The translations under genes and the position numbers were made by a program. A stretch of 64,000 bases of DNA, from assembly GCF_000524195.1 (NCBI RefSeq), contig NW_020170559.1, positions 65,773 through 129,772 on the forward strand, given 5' to 3'. Positions 1 through 11,610 of this stretch are shown piece by piece. Below the pieces are notes generated by a model that saw only the letters and a program-made list of their open reading frames with translations, did no database searches and had not been told where the DNA came from. Each line of letters opens with the position of its first letter. Within the stretch, counting starts at the first letter, position 1. The stretch is from Echinococcus granulosus (taxonomy: Eukaryota; Platyhelminthes; Cestoda; Cyclophyllidea; Taeniidae).

Positions 1-289
1 CAGCGTCATTACGTCAAGCTCCTCGTTAGATAAGAATAAAGGTAAGCAGCATTTTTTTACAAACTACTCTTTCCTCATCCTCACTATCTGTAATAGTGCC
101 TCTGCTGCTGCCCCGTTAGTGCTGAATTAAGGAACCAAAAATAGTTCAATAAATCCAGTAACTCTCTTAACTAATGGCTTCCCTTTACATTACTTAAAAC
201 GCGATTTAAATGACTGACATGTTTGATTGATGTAACATTTAATTACCGTGTCGCCGTCTTCTTAAGGCGAAAGCACTGCTCCACAACAG
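1..289. other. TRPM intron / upstream sequence
   Basis: No open frame I can tie to a protein. The stretch ends in a usable 3' splice site (CAG at 287-289) leading into the first recognised TRPM exon. In-frame TAA just upstream (near 264) shows that the exon cannot extend left without splicing, so this is best read as intron of the TRPM gene whose 5' half lies outside the window. Confidence 0.6.
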
Positions 290-3200
290 TCGATCGAGTC
301 GTCACCACGAGATGTACCACCGGATGCCGAGAATCCCATTGTTGAGTTCAAACAGCCGCACCGAAACCGCACCAATCGACGTAACTCTAAATCCATGGGT
401 GATCTCAGAATCATTGCAATGGAGGAGGAGGGAGGGATTCCAACTCGTCACCGTAGACGACGTCAGCTTCCGCTTAACTCGACACAGACCTCTCAACCTC
501 TTCGCCACTCTTGTCCTACCAATCTCGAAGCGGCGGGACCACGTAGAGGCTCAGAATACTTTTGGTAGGCTTCGCTTACTACTTCATTCGCTCCTCCCTC
601 CTCTTCCTGATTAAGGAATTTGATTGTCGGCACTCTCTTCTTGCCTTGAATTAGTATGAGCGTAGGTTCAACGGGAAGCGAGCCTCCCTTGCCGCCTCGG
701 AATCAGTCCTCCGAGATGCGATCACGATTCTCTGCAACACCAGTGCTTACGCGAAATGCACATGGAGCCCCAAATGCCTCTCGTTATTCATTGAATGCCC
801 ATCGCCCTGTACCAAATGGAGTCGTGGGGATGGGTGCGCACATCTCTTACTACCCCAATGGCGGTGCTGCGGATACAGGTGCGGGCGACATACCGAAGGA
901 GACGCAGCAGCATCAACTGTCGTGGCGCAAAAAGGTGTACGAGTTCTTCTCCGCGCCTGTTACTCGATTCTATCTTCATGTGGTGAGTGTTGTTGTCCTT
1001 GCACAATGATCACGGTAGGCTGTTCACCTTATTATTACTTCCGTTACAATATTCTGGCTTTTATTCAATTCCTTTTTTTATTCATTAGCTTTACAATCAT
1101 TTATAGAAAATATCGTATCCCTTTTCACCAAACTGCTACCTCCGTCATTATCCGCGTATCTGCTTTGTTTGGGTTATTTCAATGTCAAGTGATAATACCA
1201 ACACAATGACATTGTTGTTTTCCGCCTAGATACTCTACCTGGTCTTCATGCTTATGTTCATTTGCTACTGCCTTATCTGCGTGCCTTACCAATCGTTGAA
1301 TGCCCTGGAGGTGTACATCTACCTCCACATCCTCACCTACGCCATTGATAAATTCAGAGAGGTGAGTTTCCTTTCCTTTACTCTGGTAGTACCTCTGCCT
1401 TCATTATTGCGCCTGAGTTTTGACCTTTGACAACTGTATAGGGCAGACTAGTCTTGTAGCATAGGTGTCATAATTAGGTAAAGAATCGAGGCTAGAATAG
1501 GTAAGATAAATTCTATTCTCTTGCTACATAGCTATCTTATTTTGAGTTCCATCCTTAATCCTTCCAGTAATCCTATAATCCTGTGACTGTCATAATCCAG
1601 CCAACGCGATCACCACTCTGGCATCTGAATTGCTACAGAATATATAAGGTACACGAGGGTCTAGAAGTAGCTTTTCTACAACCACACAGAAAGGCTGAAG
1701 GCTTAGCAACATAGATGGGCGGCCAATTATAGTGCACTGGAAAGACTTCTGTAGTAAAAAAGCATTGTTTATCTCTTCGCACCTATTTGATGCTTGTCAG
1801 CAAAGCTAGATTTGTGGACATTTCATAGAGCGATTGAAACTAACCTACTTACAGTGCTGTGTACACAATCGCCTTATCCATATGCTGTTTGAGTAGGTGA
1901 CGCTTTCGCCAGGCGTGAGGTACTGCCAGAAGATGTGGGTGCACCTGTCGTCCTTCTGGAATGTCTACGACTTCGTGCTCAGTTTCTTCTCCGTCCTGGG
2001 AGTGATTGTGCGTATGGTGGGCCTCCGGAATCGCATTGTCTTTCTTTGGGGGCGCAACATCCTCGTCTGCTGCTGTGTCTTCTGGTAGGTGCTTCGCTCC
2101 GTGTTTTCAGGTTATTCCCTCGAAACTAGGTTGACTCCAGCTCGACGCACATATTTTTCGGTGAATATTTTGTGATCTTTGTAGCAGAGATTGAGTAAGG
2201 GGAATCAAAGTCGCTACCAATTTTTGTTCAGTTTAGTAAAAAACTGTATTGTGATAGGTTGATGCGATTTCTTGAGTTGATGCAAATTTGGCGCTTCTCG
2301 GGGCCCTATATCTACGTCATCGTGAAGATGTTGCAGGCGATGATCCCACTTCTAAGCCTCGTCTTTCTACCCCTGGTGGCCTTTGGTACTCTGCGTGAAG
2401 GCATTATGGTGATGAATCGAACCCATGTCACTGTGGAGGGTATTAAGAACATCCTCTTGGAGCCCTACTTCATGCTCTATGGCGAGGTCTATGCCCCCAA
2501 GATTGATCGTGAGTCTTGTCGTCTACTGATTTTATTTAAGTACGTGGATTCTAGGCTGTTGCATACTGAATTTAAATCTACTTTGGCAGATTATCGAAGC
2601 ATTTCACAGATGCAAAAACTTTACTTCGTAGCGATTGATAAAAGTGGAGTTTTTCATAAGTCTCCTAGTTTCTTATTGATCTATTAGAGATCACCATTCT
2701 ACTTCTCAAAAAATAACTTAAATTTGACCACCTTACCATTTTTCTTCATTCTGCAGCCGCGGAATGGGGCGTGAACCTGGATGAAACACCTCTCTTTCAG
2801 ATGGTACCAATTATGGACGTTATATACCTCCTCTATTCTATCGTTCTTATGCTCAGTGTTATCATCGCCGTATTCAACAGTATCTATTCTCGTGTACTAG
2901 TACAGTCAGAGCTCATTTATAAGTACCTTCGCTACTCCATAATTATTGAATACGAGTCGCGGCCTCTTCTCCCACCACCTTTCGTTATCATCTCATGGAT
3001 CTACGCTGTCTGTCGGGGAGTCTATAGGTAGGTAGAATAAAAACATGACTTTTAAACTTGTTGTAGCCATTTTTTGTTTATTTTTATTGATTCCCGTCTT
3101 TACAAAGATATTGTCGAGAACACCACCACTGCCAATGTGTTCCACGATGCTTAAAACGTTATCGCCATTGTCGTCGAGATTTCCGGAAACGGTGTCAGAA

Positions 3201-6200
3201 GATTCGCCATAGATCCTCGTCATCGTCAAGTAGTTCGTCATCCTCGTCGTCGTCATCTTCAGAAGTGCATTCATCATCTAAAGGGAACTCCTTTGATGTT
3301 GGACACCTATTTGCACCTGGTACTGCCACATCCATATCAGGTCACCAGTCAGACGGTCTCAGTGAGTACTACATTGATATTTTTTGTTTCCTTGTCTTAC
3401 TTGTAACCCACTGGGTTTTTGTCGCCGTTAAAAACGCGTTCTTTAGAAAAAAATGGATGTATGACTAATGACTTTCGGATGTTTGCACCTTACCCCTGTT
3501 TGAAAATAGATTGCCCATAGACAGACATTAAAACATCTTATATTTTAAAGTGCTTTTTTACTCTTTCCAAAGAACTCTTCCTGAAGCCAGAGGAGGTTGA
3601 AAAGCTGCACGACTTTGAAGAAGAATGCGTGGAGGACTACTGGCGGGAGAAGCAGCGGGCTGAGCGTAAACAGTCGGAGCTGCAACTCGAAAATATCAAT
3701 TCCAGGTGGGTCACTAACCAACCATTCTGCTTATTTATCTTTATAAGTAGCGATTTATTGACCGTAATAGCACTTTAATGTTGACGTACTGACAGTTGAA
3801 CCGGAACCTTCATTGTATACAAGCAAAAGTGAACTTCAAGGGGTGAAAATGGGGCAGGATTTTTTTCTTTAGTTCCCTAATACATTTCCACAGTCATTCC
3901 AGCCTTTGGTTAATATCTGCAACGCGTCGGCACAAGAGGATTCGTCAATATGAAGAAAAATTTCAGAGTAGGGGCTTCATTTTGTCATTGGTACTCACCA
4001 TGCAATACCCTCTTGAAATCGCAGATTTTTTTAAGTGAATATGTTTGTCGTTCCCATGAAAGGGTTCATCCCTTGCGAATTCTAGTCGTACAGTTTTTGT
4101 GCAGTCTAGCCTTCAGACGATATTGATATCGACAGCTTTGGGAGTTTCTAGAGTTAGATCTCAAGCTGTCATCGACCCTTTAGTAATATTATCAGATTTT
4201 TCTGGATCTTGAATTGCCGAAAATTTTTCCTTACAGGTTAGCAGCAATGCAGTTTCGCCTGGGCGAAGTGCACCTTCGACAACAGAAGCTGCAGGGCCAT
4301 TTCCATTCACTGGAGGAAGAGATACTGGCAGGACAGGAGAGGGCAATTTCATGGCTTGATGAGTATCAACACAAAAAGGCTATCGCGACGACAGCAGTGG
4401 GGGCCACTATGGTAAACACGCAAAGTCAGTTCACACCTTTCGATCACCAAGGGGAGAGTGACCCCGCTCTACTGGGCAGTGTGATCTGGCTCCTCAGAAA
4501 CGCAATGGATAAAGATGCTGGTGAGTGCTGAGTGGCATTTAAACGAGCTGCTGTTTACGCCAGTGGGTTGGATGTTCTGTAACACAAACCTCTAATAGGG
4601 TTGGTAGCTTGTTGTCTAATGCATCAATAGGATTCGTACTTCGTCGATAGAAAAGGACCAACTTCTATCCAGCTGAACTGATCACCTTACCATTGTTATG
4701 ATTTCGCCTATAGCCGGTGATATTGGCTCAGATGGTGACGACGAAACTTCATTGCGGAATCGGAGGCGCGGAGATGGAAGTAACCCCATTGTTTCCTCCC
4801 TCCGTTCTCACTGTCGGCAAAAGCAACCGCAACACCGCTGTGGGTTTGCTACAAACCTTCCTTCACACACCGAAGAAGAGGGTGATGATGAAGAAGTGGT
4901 AATGGATGGGAAGAATGAACAGGTAAAAGAGGCAATTGCTACCACCATTACCTCCACCGCTGCTGATACCTTTCTAACTGCGGATTCCGGAAGCAGTGGG
5001 GATGATACGGCTTCAAGCGGAGTGTGTTGGTCACAGAGTCCGCGAATTGAGGTCTGACATTTGCTTTCTTCCTCTTATTTTCTAACTCGATCTCTTTCGT
5101 TTGATGCTGCAACGCAAATGATTGCTTTTCATTGTCTTGCTCTTTGTTGTTTCCCTTGTGTCCAATTTGGCTCAAATTAAGGGAACTTAGGGTGTCATAC
5201 ACTTATTTCATGCATTACTAAGCTCTTGTCTTTTCTCCTCCCTTTGGGCTACCTATTGAAATGTGCTGTTTTATCGGCTGCTATCCTCACTGCTCTCTCC
5301 GGTTGACTGAGGCTTAGCAACGTATCAAGTCAGTACCTTTTCTGATCGGACAGGAGGCCCAAGAACAGAGACGACCTGCAGCGGCGTTGGATGGTAATAG
5401 CGGTTGTGACAGCGGTGAAGAGAAAGAGAATGAGGCGGAATCAGAGTCCAGGGATAGTTTAATGCCATTAAACGGTGACAGCGCGCTCGATTGGCTTCAT
5501 CTCCTTGCTCAACGCGTAAGGGAGTTGCAATGTCAGCGTCTACAAAAACAACAACTACAACGGCAACAACAAATGCAGCTACAGATTCGAATGCAGGATC
5601 GAGAACGCAGTCCTTTTACCCACTGCCAGCGTCAACGTCAACTGCGACGTGGCCATGCCCCCTCCATCTCGCCAACTCCCAGTCCATCTGCTCAGCCGAT
5701 ACCTCCGACGTCTAGTCAACTTGATACGTAAGTTTGTTAAAAAACTTGTCTCCACTCCACTGAAGTCCTTCATTACTTAGCTCCACTCCTTTCTTCCCTC
5801 TGTCTGAATGTAATTTATTTCCTCCTTTTTAGCGGCTTTTGTGTTGTACCGCGAAAATCGCTGCACACTTAACTCGATTCCGTGAATTTTCCCCACCCTA
5901 CAGTTTCATCAATTTTTCCCCACTCTTTCTCCATTTTCATTTAGTATCCAACGGCGCCAAACTTCGTTTTTTGGCCACCAAGGCCGACACGCTAGACTAC
6001 CATTGATTTCACAGCAACCAGCTCATCGAGAATATACTACTATTTTGGATGACATCTACACCTTGCATCTTCCACAAACGGACAGTCCACGCACAAGTCC
6101 AACGGGCTCGCGAATGGATCTGAACACTGCTCATCTGGTCCCACATCCTGCCGACAGTTCGGGAAAGCGGACCCATCGACACCGAGGTACACGGTTCGCC

Positions 6201-7574
6201 CTTCCAACATTTGGTCCTATTGTCGGTGCTGGAGGGCTAGCATCGTCGCGCCAGCGCTCTGCAACACCGCCACCCGCAAGTGTGCCACCGGCATCGAATC
6301 TGCGGCCGTTGCGTGCCACGCCGATGGCGAAGCAGGGCATCAACTCCGACCTTCATAACCCCCGTAACAAACAACAACCCCATCAATACCCTCAAAATCT
6401 CCATCTCCATCTTAGCCCTTCGGAGATGTCTACCGGTGGTTTGATTCACGAGAAAGCAGGAAGTAAGGCTTTTTAGCTAGAAATTCGCTCAATTTGGCTA
6501 CAATTGTGGCTTGCCAAATGAAATTTTGGGACCTAATTTATTTAGACCTGATCAATTTGGGTATGAAGACCGAATCATGGGAGAGTCACACGGATCATGT
6601 ACTTTCATATTCAGTCATAACAAGTAATTCTTTACTACAACATGGCCAAAATTCTCAATTTGGCATAGTATTTAGTATCGGGTTCATTTGTTTCTTTCAG
6701 AATTGGAGAAGTTGTTTTAGAAATGCTAGGAGTACACCACTTACTGCTTCATTTTTAATGTAAAAGACGTTAATTTTGTAGTATATTAGAGAACATTTAC
6801 TTCAAAGGCCCCCCTTTTCCATCTGTAGATCCTGCCACCACCTTATCGGATCGATCCTTCGACTATCAAGCCATAAATCTGGAAAAAAATAACGAACAAT
6901 CAGATTTGATGATGACCACTAGTGCCTACAATCGATGCGACTCTCCCTACCACGGTGGTATCAGTGGCTCTCTCGCCTCCTCCTCCAAACTGTGCAATGA
7001 GGCCGTTAGTGACAACGAAATGGAAGGCGAGATGCATGACCTTTATAAGGGATCGACCGCAGAAGCCGCCACAATGGTCAAAGATCCTCTCTACCTAGCC
7101 GAAGCAGCAGAGTGGACAGAACTCGGTAAGGTGATGCTCCGTCGTCTCCGACAACTCTCTGTGACGGTGGATGAGGAGATGATTCCACCGCTTCGGGAGA
7201 CGTCCGTCACCACCGTTGTTGAAGCTGGCGATCCCGCAGCTATTGCTACCGTCGACTCTGAAGGAGGTGGATTACAGACGTCTACAGTGACAGTTGAGGG
7301 CGTCTGTGCCACGGATGATGTGTGGAATGTTGCAGCGACGGTATTGGAAGCGACAACGGGTGGAGCAGCGGCTCTTGAAGTTGTCGACCCTGACTTGGAT
7401 CTGGATTACATTCCCCCTCCTACTTCACCGGTCACTCCCGGCTCCCTCTCGGACTCAATTATGATTGTGCCGGGGTCAACAGTGGGGGAGGGCCCACATC
7501 ATATGGGGGAAGGGGGGGCACCGTGGATGCAACATCTGCATCGACACCATCAACCTCATCATTCACGTGCTTGA
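290..7574 (+). CDS. TRPM-family cation channel, 5'-truncated (13 exons)
   Basis: Predicted exons: 290-564, 655-982, 1230-1361, 1897-2084, 2258-2508, 2757-3027, 3108-3361, 3573-3705, 4237-4520, 4714-5051, 5354-5727, 5945-6462, 6829-7574. All have GT/AG borders, all phases agree, and they sum to 1,363 codons plus TGA. Numbering from the first visible residue: disordered pre-S1 linker 1-180; YEFFSAPVTRFYLH before S1; S1-S2 about 197-240; S3 with FWNVYD 265-270; S5; pore helix and filter YGEV 382-385; S6 about 408-432 ending IIAVFN; TRP helix YKYLRYSII followed by RPLLPPP; Ser run 518-533; coiled-coil entry VEKLHDFEEE near 570; then a long low-complexity tail. The S2 end (DKFRE) resembles the TRPM1/3/6/7 group more than TRPM2/4/8. 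The tail shows no alpha-kinase or NUDT9-like domain. The N-terminal melastatin region is outside the window. Role by family: plasma-membrane or organelle cation influx. Confidence 0.93.
2258..3027 (+). other. TRPM S4-S5, pore, S6 and TRP helix (two exons, intron 2509-2756)
   Basis: This segment fixes the family assignment. Exon 2258-2508 starts with WLMRFLELMQ (S4) and the GPYIYVIVKM linker, then S5 and pore helix PYFMLYGEVYA. Exon 2757-3027 gives the short outer loop PAEWGVNLDETPLF, S6 and the TRP helix. The loop between filter and S6 has no cysteine, whereas the TRPM relatives I know carry a cysteine pair there. Splice phases (1 into 2) match across the intron. Confidence 0.9.
3214..3261 (+). 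repeat. Poly-serine codon run in TRPM exon 7
   Basis: Sixteen consecutive serine codons using TCN and AGT mixed, so the protein tract rather than a pure DNA microsatellite is conserved. It follows a basic, Cys-rich stretch (YCREHHHCQCVPRCLKRYR) directly after the membrane-proximal TRP region. The mixed codons argue against simple slippage. Confidence 0.85.
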
Positions 7575-10060
7575 AGTTCTCCTCTCTCCGGTTAAATCTC
7601 ACACCTCTCTCCCATTTATGCCTATCTTTTTGCGTGAGTTAATGCGATAATTTGATGATGAAATGCGTGTGCAAGTATGTATGAAATATGCAAAATGGTA
7701 TATTTTTTAGCCCCACACTAAGTATTTAACTTTTTCGAGGAGAGTAAAGGGGAAATGCTGGTGAAGAGTTTCAATCTATGGTGGAGAATAATTTATTCTA
7801 AATGAAAAAGCACAAGAAGGTGAGTCGAAATTTCGGAGTTCGTTTTCTCCGCCGGGGTCACGGGATTCCGATCAGTCATGAGAATCGTATATATAGTGAC
7901 CGCTTCTCCCCTGAAAGGTATTGTCAAACAGACGTGGATTACACAGTGAGCATTAGAATCAGATACAGACTTTGGAATTTGGATAAGGAAGATTTCAGAA
8001 TGGAAACGTGGGATTATATGAGAAAAAAAGTATACGACAGTTTCGACTACCGGTTGTTTAATCCTCTCTTTTGTAAAACGCATGTTAGAGTAGAACGCGA
8101 CCTCTTCTCGAAATGAAAGTTAAAGTGAAATGAAGCAGCAACGTTAAAAAAATCGGTGAAGAGGGGAGCCGGGCTTGTTGGCAAGATTACGGGCCAGTGC
8201 GCGTGTGTGTGACAGCGGGATAAGTTGATTGTGGTATTCTGGTGCAAGCTTAATTTTTGGTTTTAGGGGCATCATTTCCGGTTCTTGACGTGGGATGGCA
8301 ATGGCCTTAGGGAGACATGCTTGAAAGTTGTTAGCATGCTTTCGGTGTTTTGAGGCCACGGCCACAAAGCCTCCTCCCCTTGTCGCAACTTAGTGATTGC
8401 GCTCTCACCAATCTCTTTAGTTCTACCACATTGAAATCTCTTTACCATTAAGCAATTTTTCCTTGCGATAGGAACGATCCTACTTACAAGGTAGTAAAAT
8501 TGTGACTTTAAAGCATATTGAACAGTTATTTTCCTCCCGAAACAATACTAGTGTTGAAGAACGAACCAGTTTAAATTTTCGCCCGACATTAGAGATTGTC
8601 CAATTTAAAAAGGAAACTTTGAAACGGATTAATTGAAGATAAAATCATGCTGGCTCTAAACTACATGACCTGCTATAATTCCACTCCAGTGTTTTCGATC
8701 TTTTGTGTAATACGCTAATTGTTTGTTTAACCCCCGATTTGGGTGAAGCCATCAATTGTGGAGGCACCGCCATTGCACGTCTGCTGGACAGCCTGGCCTC
8801 CGGCCATGCCGGTGGCTCCGAGCCCTACAATACGTCAAAAATACAGATTCAAACTAAGAGTTGTGCTTTTTCTTGTCTATGTGAGGTCTCGAGGCGCTGC
8901 ATCTATACCACCATACTGAGACTAATCCCAAATCCACAGGCCCCATGCGCCTTCAGTGGTAGGTCATCTACCTTCATGGCCAGTTGATCTCAATCGTCTA
9001 CTGCTCAACCCGATCAAAAAATGGTGATGTGACACATCAATGCACATGGTTGCAGAGGATGTGAATCCATATGATTACAGTTAAAATAACTTTGAAGTAA
9101 TTAGGAAGTGTTAAATGGAAATAGACGGATGAAAGCCAAACGTCTGGCTGCAGTTTCACCTTTACATTTAATTATGCAGTGGCTTACGGGAAGAAAAACT
9201 GAGCACACTAAATATGGATAATGCAAAGCCATCCCATCATAGCACATCTTTACTTCTACAGTTGGGAGGGAGCTGGGTGTTGAGATGCCCACATGCACTC
9301 AAGTGGGAACAAGGGTGCGGCCAAGACGATAAAGGGCAGACGTACTGACAACCTGGTAGGGTCCGATTGGATCCTGAATACCGAAGAGGGGATTAGCTAT
9401 TTACTCTCGCGTGTGAGCCAATGGCTATTCTGTGTGTTGGGTCCTACGAATAGCGTTACTATTACAGCTTGGTTTTTCCTTCCTTTTTCAGGGAACAGTG
9501 TTAGTGTCTGTCAGTTTGGGTTGATCAGACCACCTGTATACGTAGTTTCGCTTTATTCATTTTTTTTCCTTCATCCCTCAATAATTCTTGCTGCGGATTT
9601 AGAGCAGCTTAGTTGAAAAATCGTCCCATTCAATATGCGCTGAAAGAATGTAATGCAAATTTAAACTGTACGTATGAATTAACTTCTTCTTACTGGTTTC
9701 TGAGACCACGGCCAATTGCTCTGCAAACATGGGGGTATAGTTCATCCTTCCAAGTCACTATTTCCTTGTCGCTAGGTTTTTATAACCGAAGTCAATTAAA
9801 AGGTGGCTGCACTTCATGAAGGTGGCATTTCTAAGGCATTCAACACTGCCTGTATGGTTGATGAATAACCGTCTGCATGCTTGCCAGTATTACTGACTAT
9901 CGACTCGGTAAGTTGTCAATGCTGCAGCGATCGAACCTGGGTAGAAACACCATTTTTTATTCAAAAATGTTACAGAATTCAACTAAGGCAGAAATTAGAG
10001 GTGTAAATACAGCATTCTTTTGAAAAAAGACACTGTAGAAATGTTAGGACATTAGCCTAT
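7575..10060. other. Gene-poor region downstream of TRPM
   Basis: Contains the presumed 3' UTR of TRPM and then sequence without a recognisable gene. I see no canonical AATAAA close to the TRPM stop. Small open frames on both strands overlap each other and show no family motifs. One GC-richer island (about 8740-8835) is listed separately. Confidence 0.5.
8740..8835 (+). other. Short coding-like island, identity unknown
   Basis: About 30 codons reading DLGEAINCGGTAIARLLDSL and then a Gly/Ser-rich continuation. GC content and codon choice look like exon sequence against AT-rich surroundings, but I see no clear flanking splice pair and do not recognise the family. It could be an orphan exon, a pseudogene piece or chance. 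Confidence 0.25.
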
Positions 10061-10754
10061 TTATTTCTCCGAATTTTTGATGTCGAAATCAAGATCAGAG
10101 TTGGTACGAATGAGATCGCCGTAGCCCATCCAACTGAGAATGCGGAGCCGATGTCGTTCACCTTCACAGATACTAGAATAATACCAAAAGAGGATAATAA
10201 TAGAAAACTTCTCACGAAAGCATCCCAACAAACATATTCAACATTCACTATGGACAACATTCGTTGCTTGATGAATGTCTCGTAGGTGAGGAACACGAGC
10301 ATTTTATGAACGGGTGTGATTTAAGAATCAGCTCAAAATCTTCTAAATTACGTTAGAGATTAGAAGGAGTTCGTTTCGTAAGACCCACTCACCAGCAGCT
10401 ACTATAAAGTTTCATAATTGATTGACTGGATTGCATTGTTTAAAATTAACCAATCATAGCAAATTATTCTGAGTTCAGTCAAACTTACCCAATGAGACCA
10501 TCCTCCCATTCGGCAATGATCTGACCTGCACCTACGGTTATCCGAATGGGTTCACCACCGACATTCTAGTCATAATACTTCCTATTTTCGTACAACCGGC
10601 CGGTGTAGAAGACGTGCACATTATCGCCCTTCCGCACGAATTCACTTTAGGGAACGGCGAAAATTTCCACTTCCACTTCAGTCAGCTTCTCAGTGTTGAG
10701 AGTAGCTGCGCAGAAGAGGCTCACAGCCAAAGTAAACAGCACCAGGGAGTCCAA
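10061..10754 (-). pseudogene. Secreted/ER FKBP-type prolyl isomerase pseudogene
   Basis: Two exons: 10489-10754 and 10061-10172, joined by a 316-bp intron with GT/AG borders in matching phase. The reading shows a hydrophobic leader (SLVLFTLAVSLFCAA), then FKBP signatures: KGDNVHVFYTGRLYE, VGAGQII, EWEDGLIG, and in exon 2 GYGD and LDFDI near the C-terminus. Active-site positions kept: Tyr of YTG, Asp of YYD, Trp of AEW, Tyr of GYGD and Phe of LDFD. Damage: TAA at 10647-10649, TAG at 10566-10568 (where the FKBP consensus has Ser after Asp), and TTG where an initiator before the leader is expected (10752-10754). Intron retention and full domain order suggest a decayed gene duplicate, not a processed retrocopy. 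A sequencing error could explain one lesion but hardly three. Confidence 0.75.
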
Positions 10755-10981
10755 AACTGCCTGAACGACGTTGGTTTGTGCGCCCTCGTTATTGTCTGTT
10801 GGATTGCCAGTGATTGGTGGAGGGATGGTTGTGTTGGTGTGCGGACGTGGCAGCAGGCAGTCTTTGATGCTGAAAGATTTTTTCAGAGAAGTCTGTTCGT
10901 GCATGGAATTAGCCACTAGGAGTAGGAAACCCCTATATACTTAAACTTCCCACATTTTAAAACACATATCAAATAAGCTAG

Positions 10982-11579
10982 CCGATTTTCTGCTTTTTTG
11001 TTACCGGAATACCACACGAATGGTCCCACAGAAGGAAGATATCTGCTGTAGATGGCTGAATTTGGGCGAAATTCCAAAAAGATTTCCAAACCGTAGAGAA
11101 TTGTGGCGGCAAATTCAGTCTCAAGCTCGACATAATGACCGTCAAATCCAGACTAGAACAAATTGAAGTCTTTCTCAATGTACTTGGGATCACAATCTCA
11201 GAGCACAACATGCCCCTATCTCCCACGTGTTGCTCTTAGGCGACTACTCTCATCAAGAGCGGCTAGTATTTGTAATGCAGTAGTTGTAAAATGCTGTCTA
11301 GGTCCCCGGCGTCATCTTCCAAACAAATCCCTCTGCTAATCCATTTAGCCAGACTAATGGCAGGATAACTAAACACCCTAGGCATAAGCACAAACTGCAA
11401 TATTGAGTCATTAAATCGACCTTCCCTCCGTCTCATGGTATACCACGCTTCACTAGACGATGGAAGAGCGCCTTTCAGGTTAGCATATCCCTCAAGAGCT
11501 TTAAAGGTTAAATCAGGTGCTGCATACCTACAACATCCAAGAAATCTCCATCACCTTGCAAATGCTTTGGACGCGAAAA
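10982..11579 (-). pseudogene. Ecdysoneless (ECD/SGT1)-like pseudogene fragment
   Basis: Three segments in the right order resemble the conserved core of ECD, a protein tied to splicing and R2TP function. First, 11579 downward reads HLQGDGDFLDVVGMQ, like the ECD DNDGEFLLIEAADFL block. Second, 11263-11527 (possible exon after a TAG acceptor) reads EAWYTMRRREGRFNDSI and then LMPRVFSYPAISL, ending in TAG. Third, from 11152 downward, SGFDGHYVELETEFAATILY then GLEIF resembles the ECD helical block. The segments sit in different frames with stops between them, and no N-terminal part fits before the next gene's polyA signal. The assignment is from remembered family sequence only; an unrelated decayed gene is possible. 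Confidence 0.45.
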
Positions 11580-11604
11580 GGAAGTGAGAAGGTAATAATT
11601 CAAA

Positions 11605-11610
11605 TTTATT
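11605..11610 (-). promoter_or_regulatory. Polyadenylation signal AATAAA overlapping the stop codon
   Basis: On the minus strand AATAAA begins at the last base of the TAA stop (11610-11612) of the polytopic membrane gene. With the ECD-like fragment starting about 30 bp further on, the 3' UTR would be very short. Confidence 0.5.

Noticed and set aside
312..614. 100-codon + frame starting at ATG 312
   Set aside because: The frame that splices in phase to the next TRPM exon (through TG|T at 564/655) is a different one, so this frame is a shadow of the real exon.
9895..9960. tRNA-like B-box (GGTTCGATC on minus strand)
   Set aside because: No A-box, acceptor stem or anticodon arm can be folded around it.
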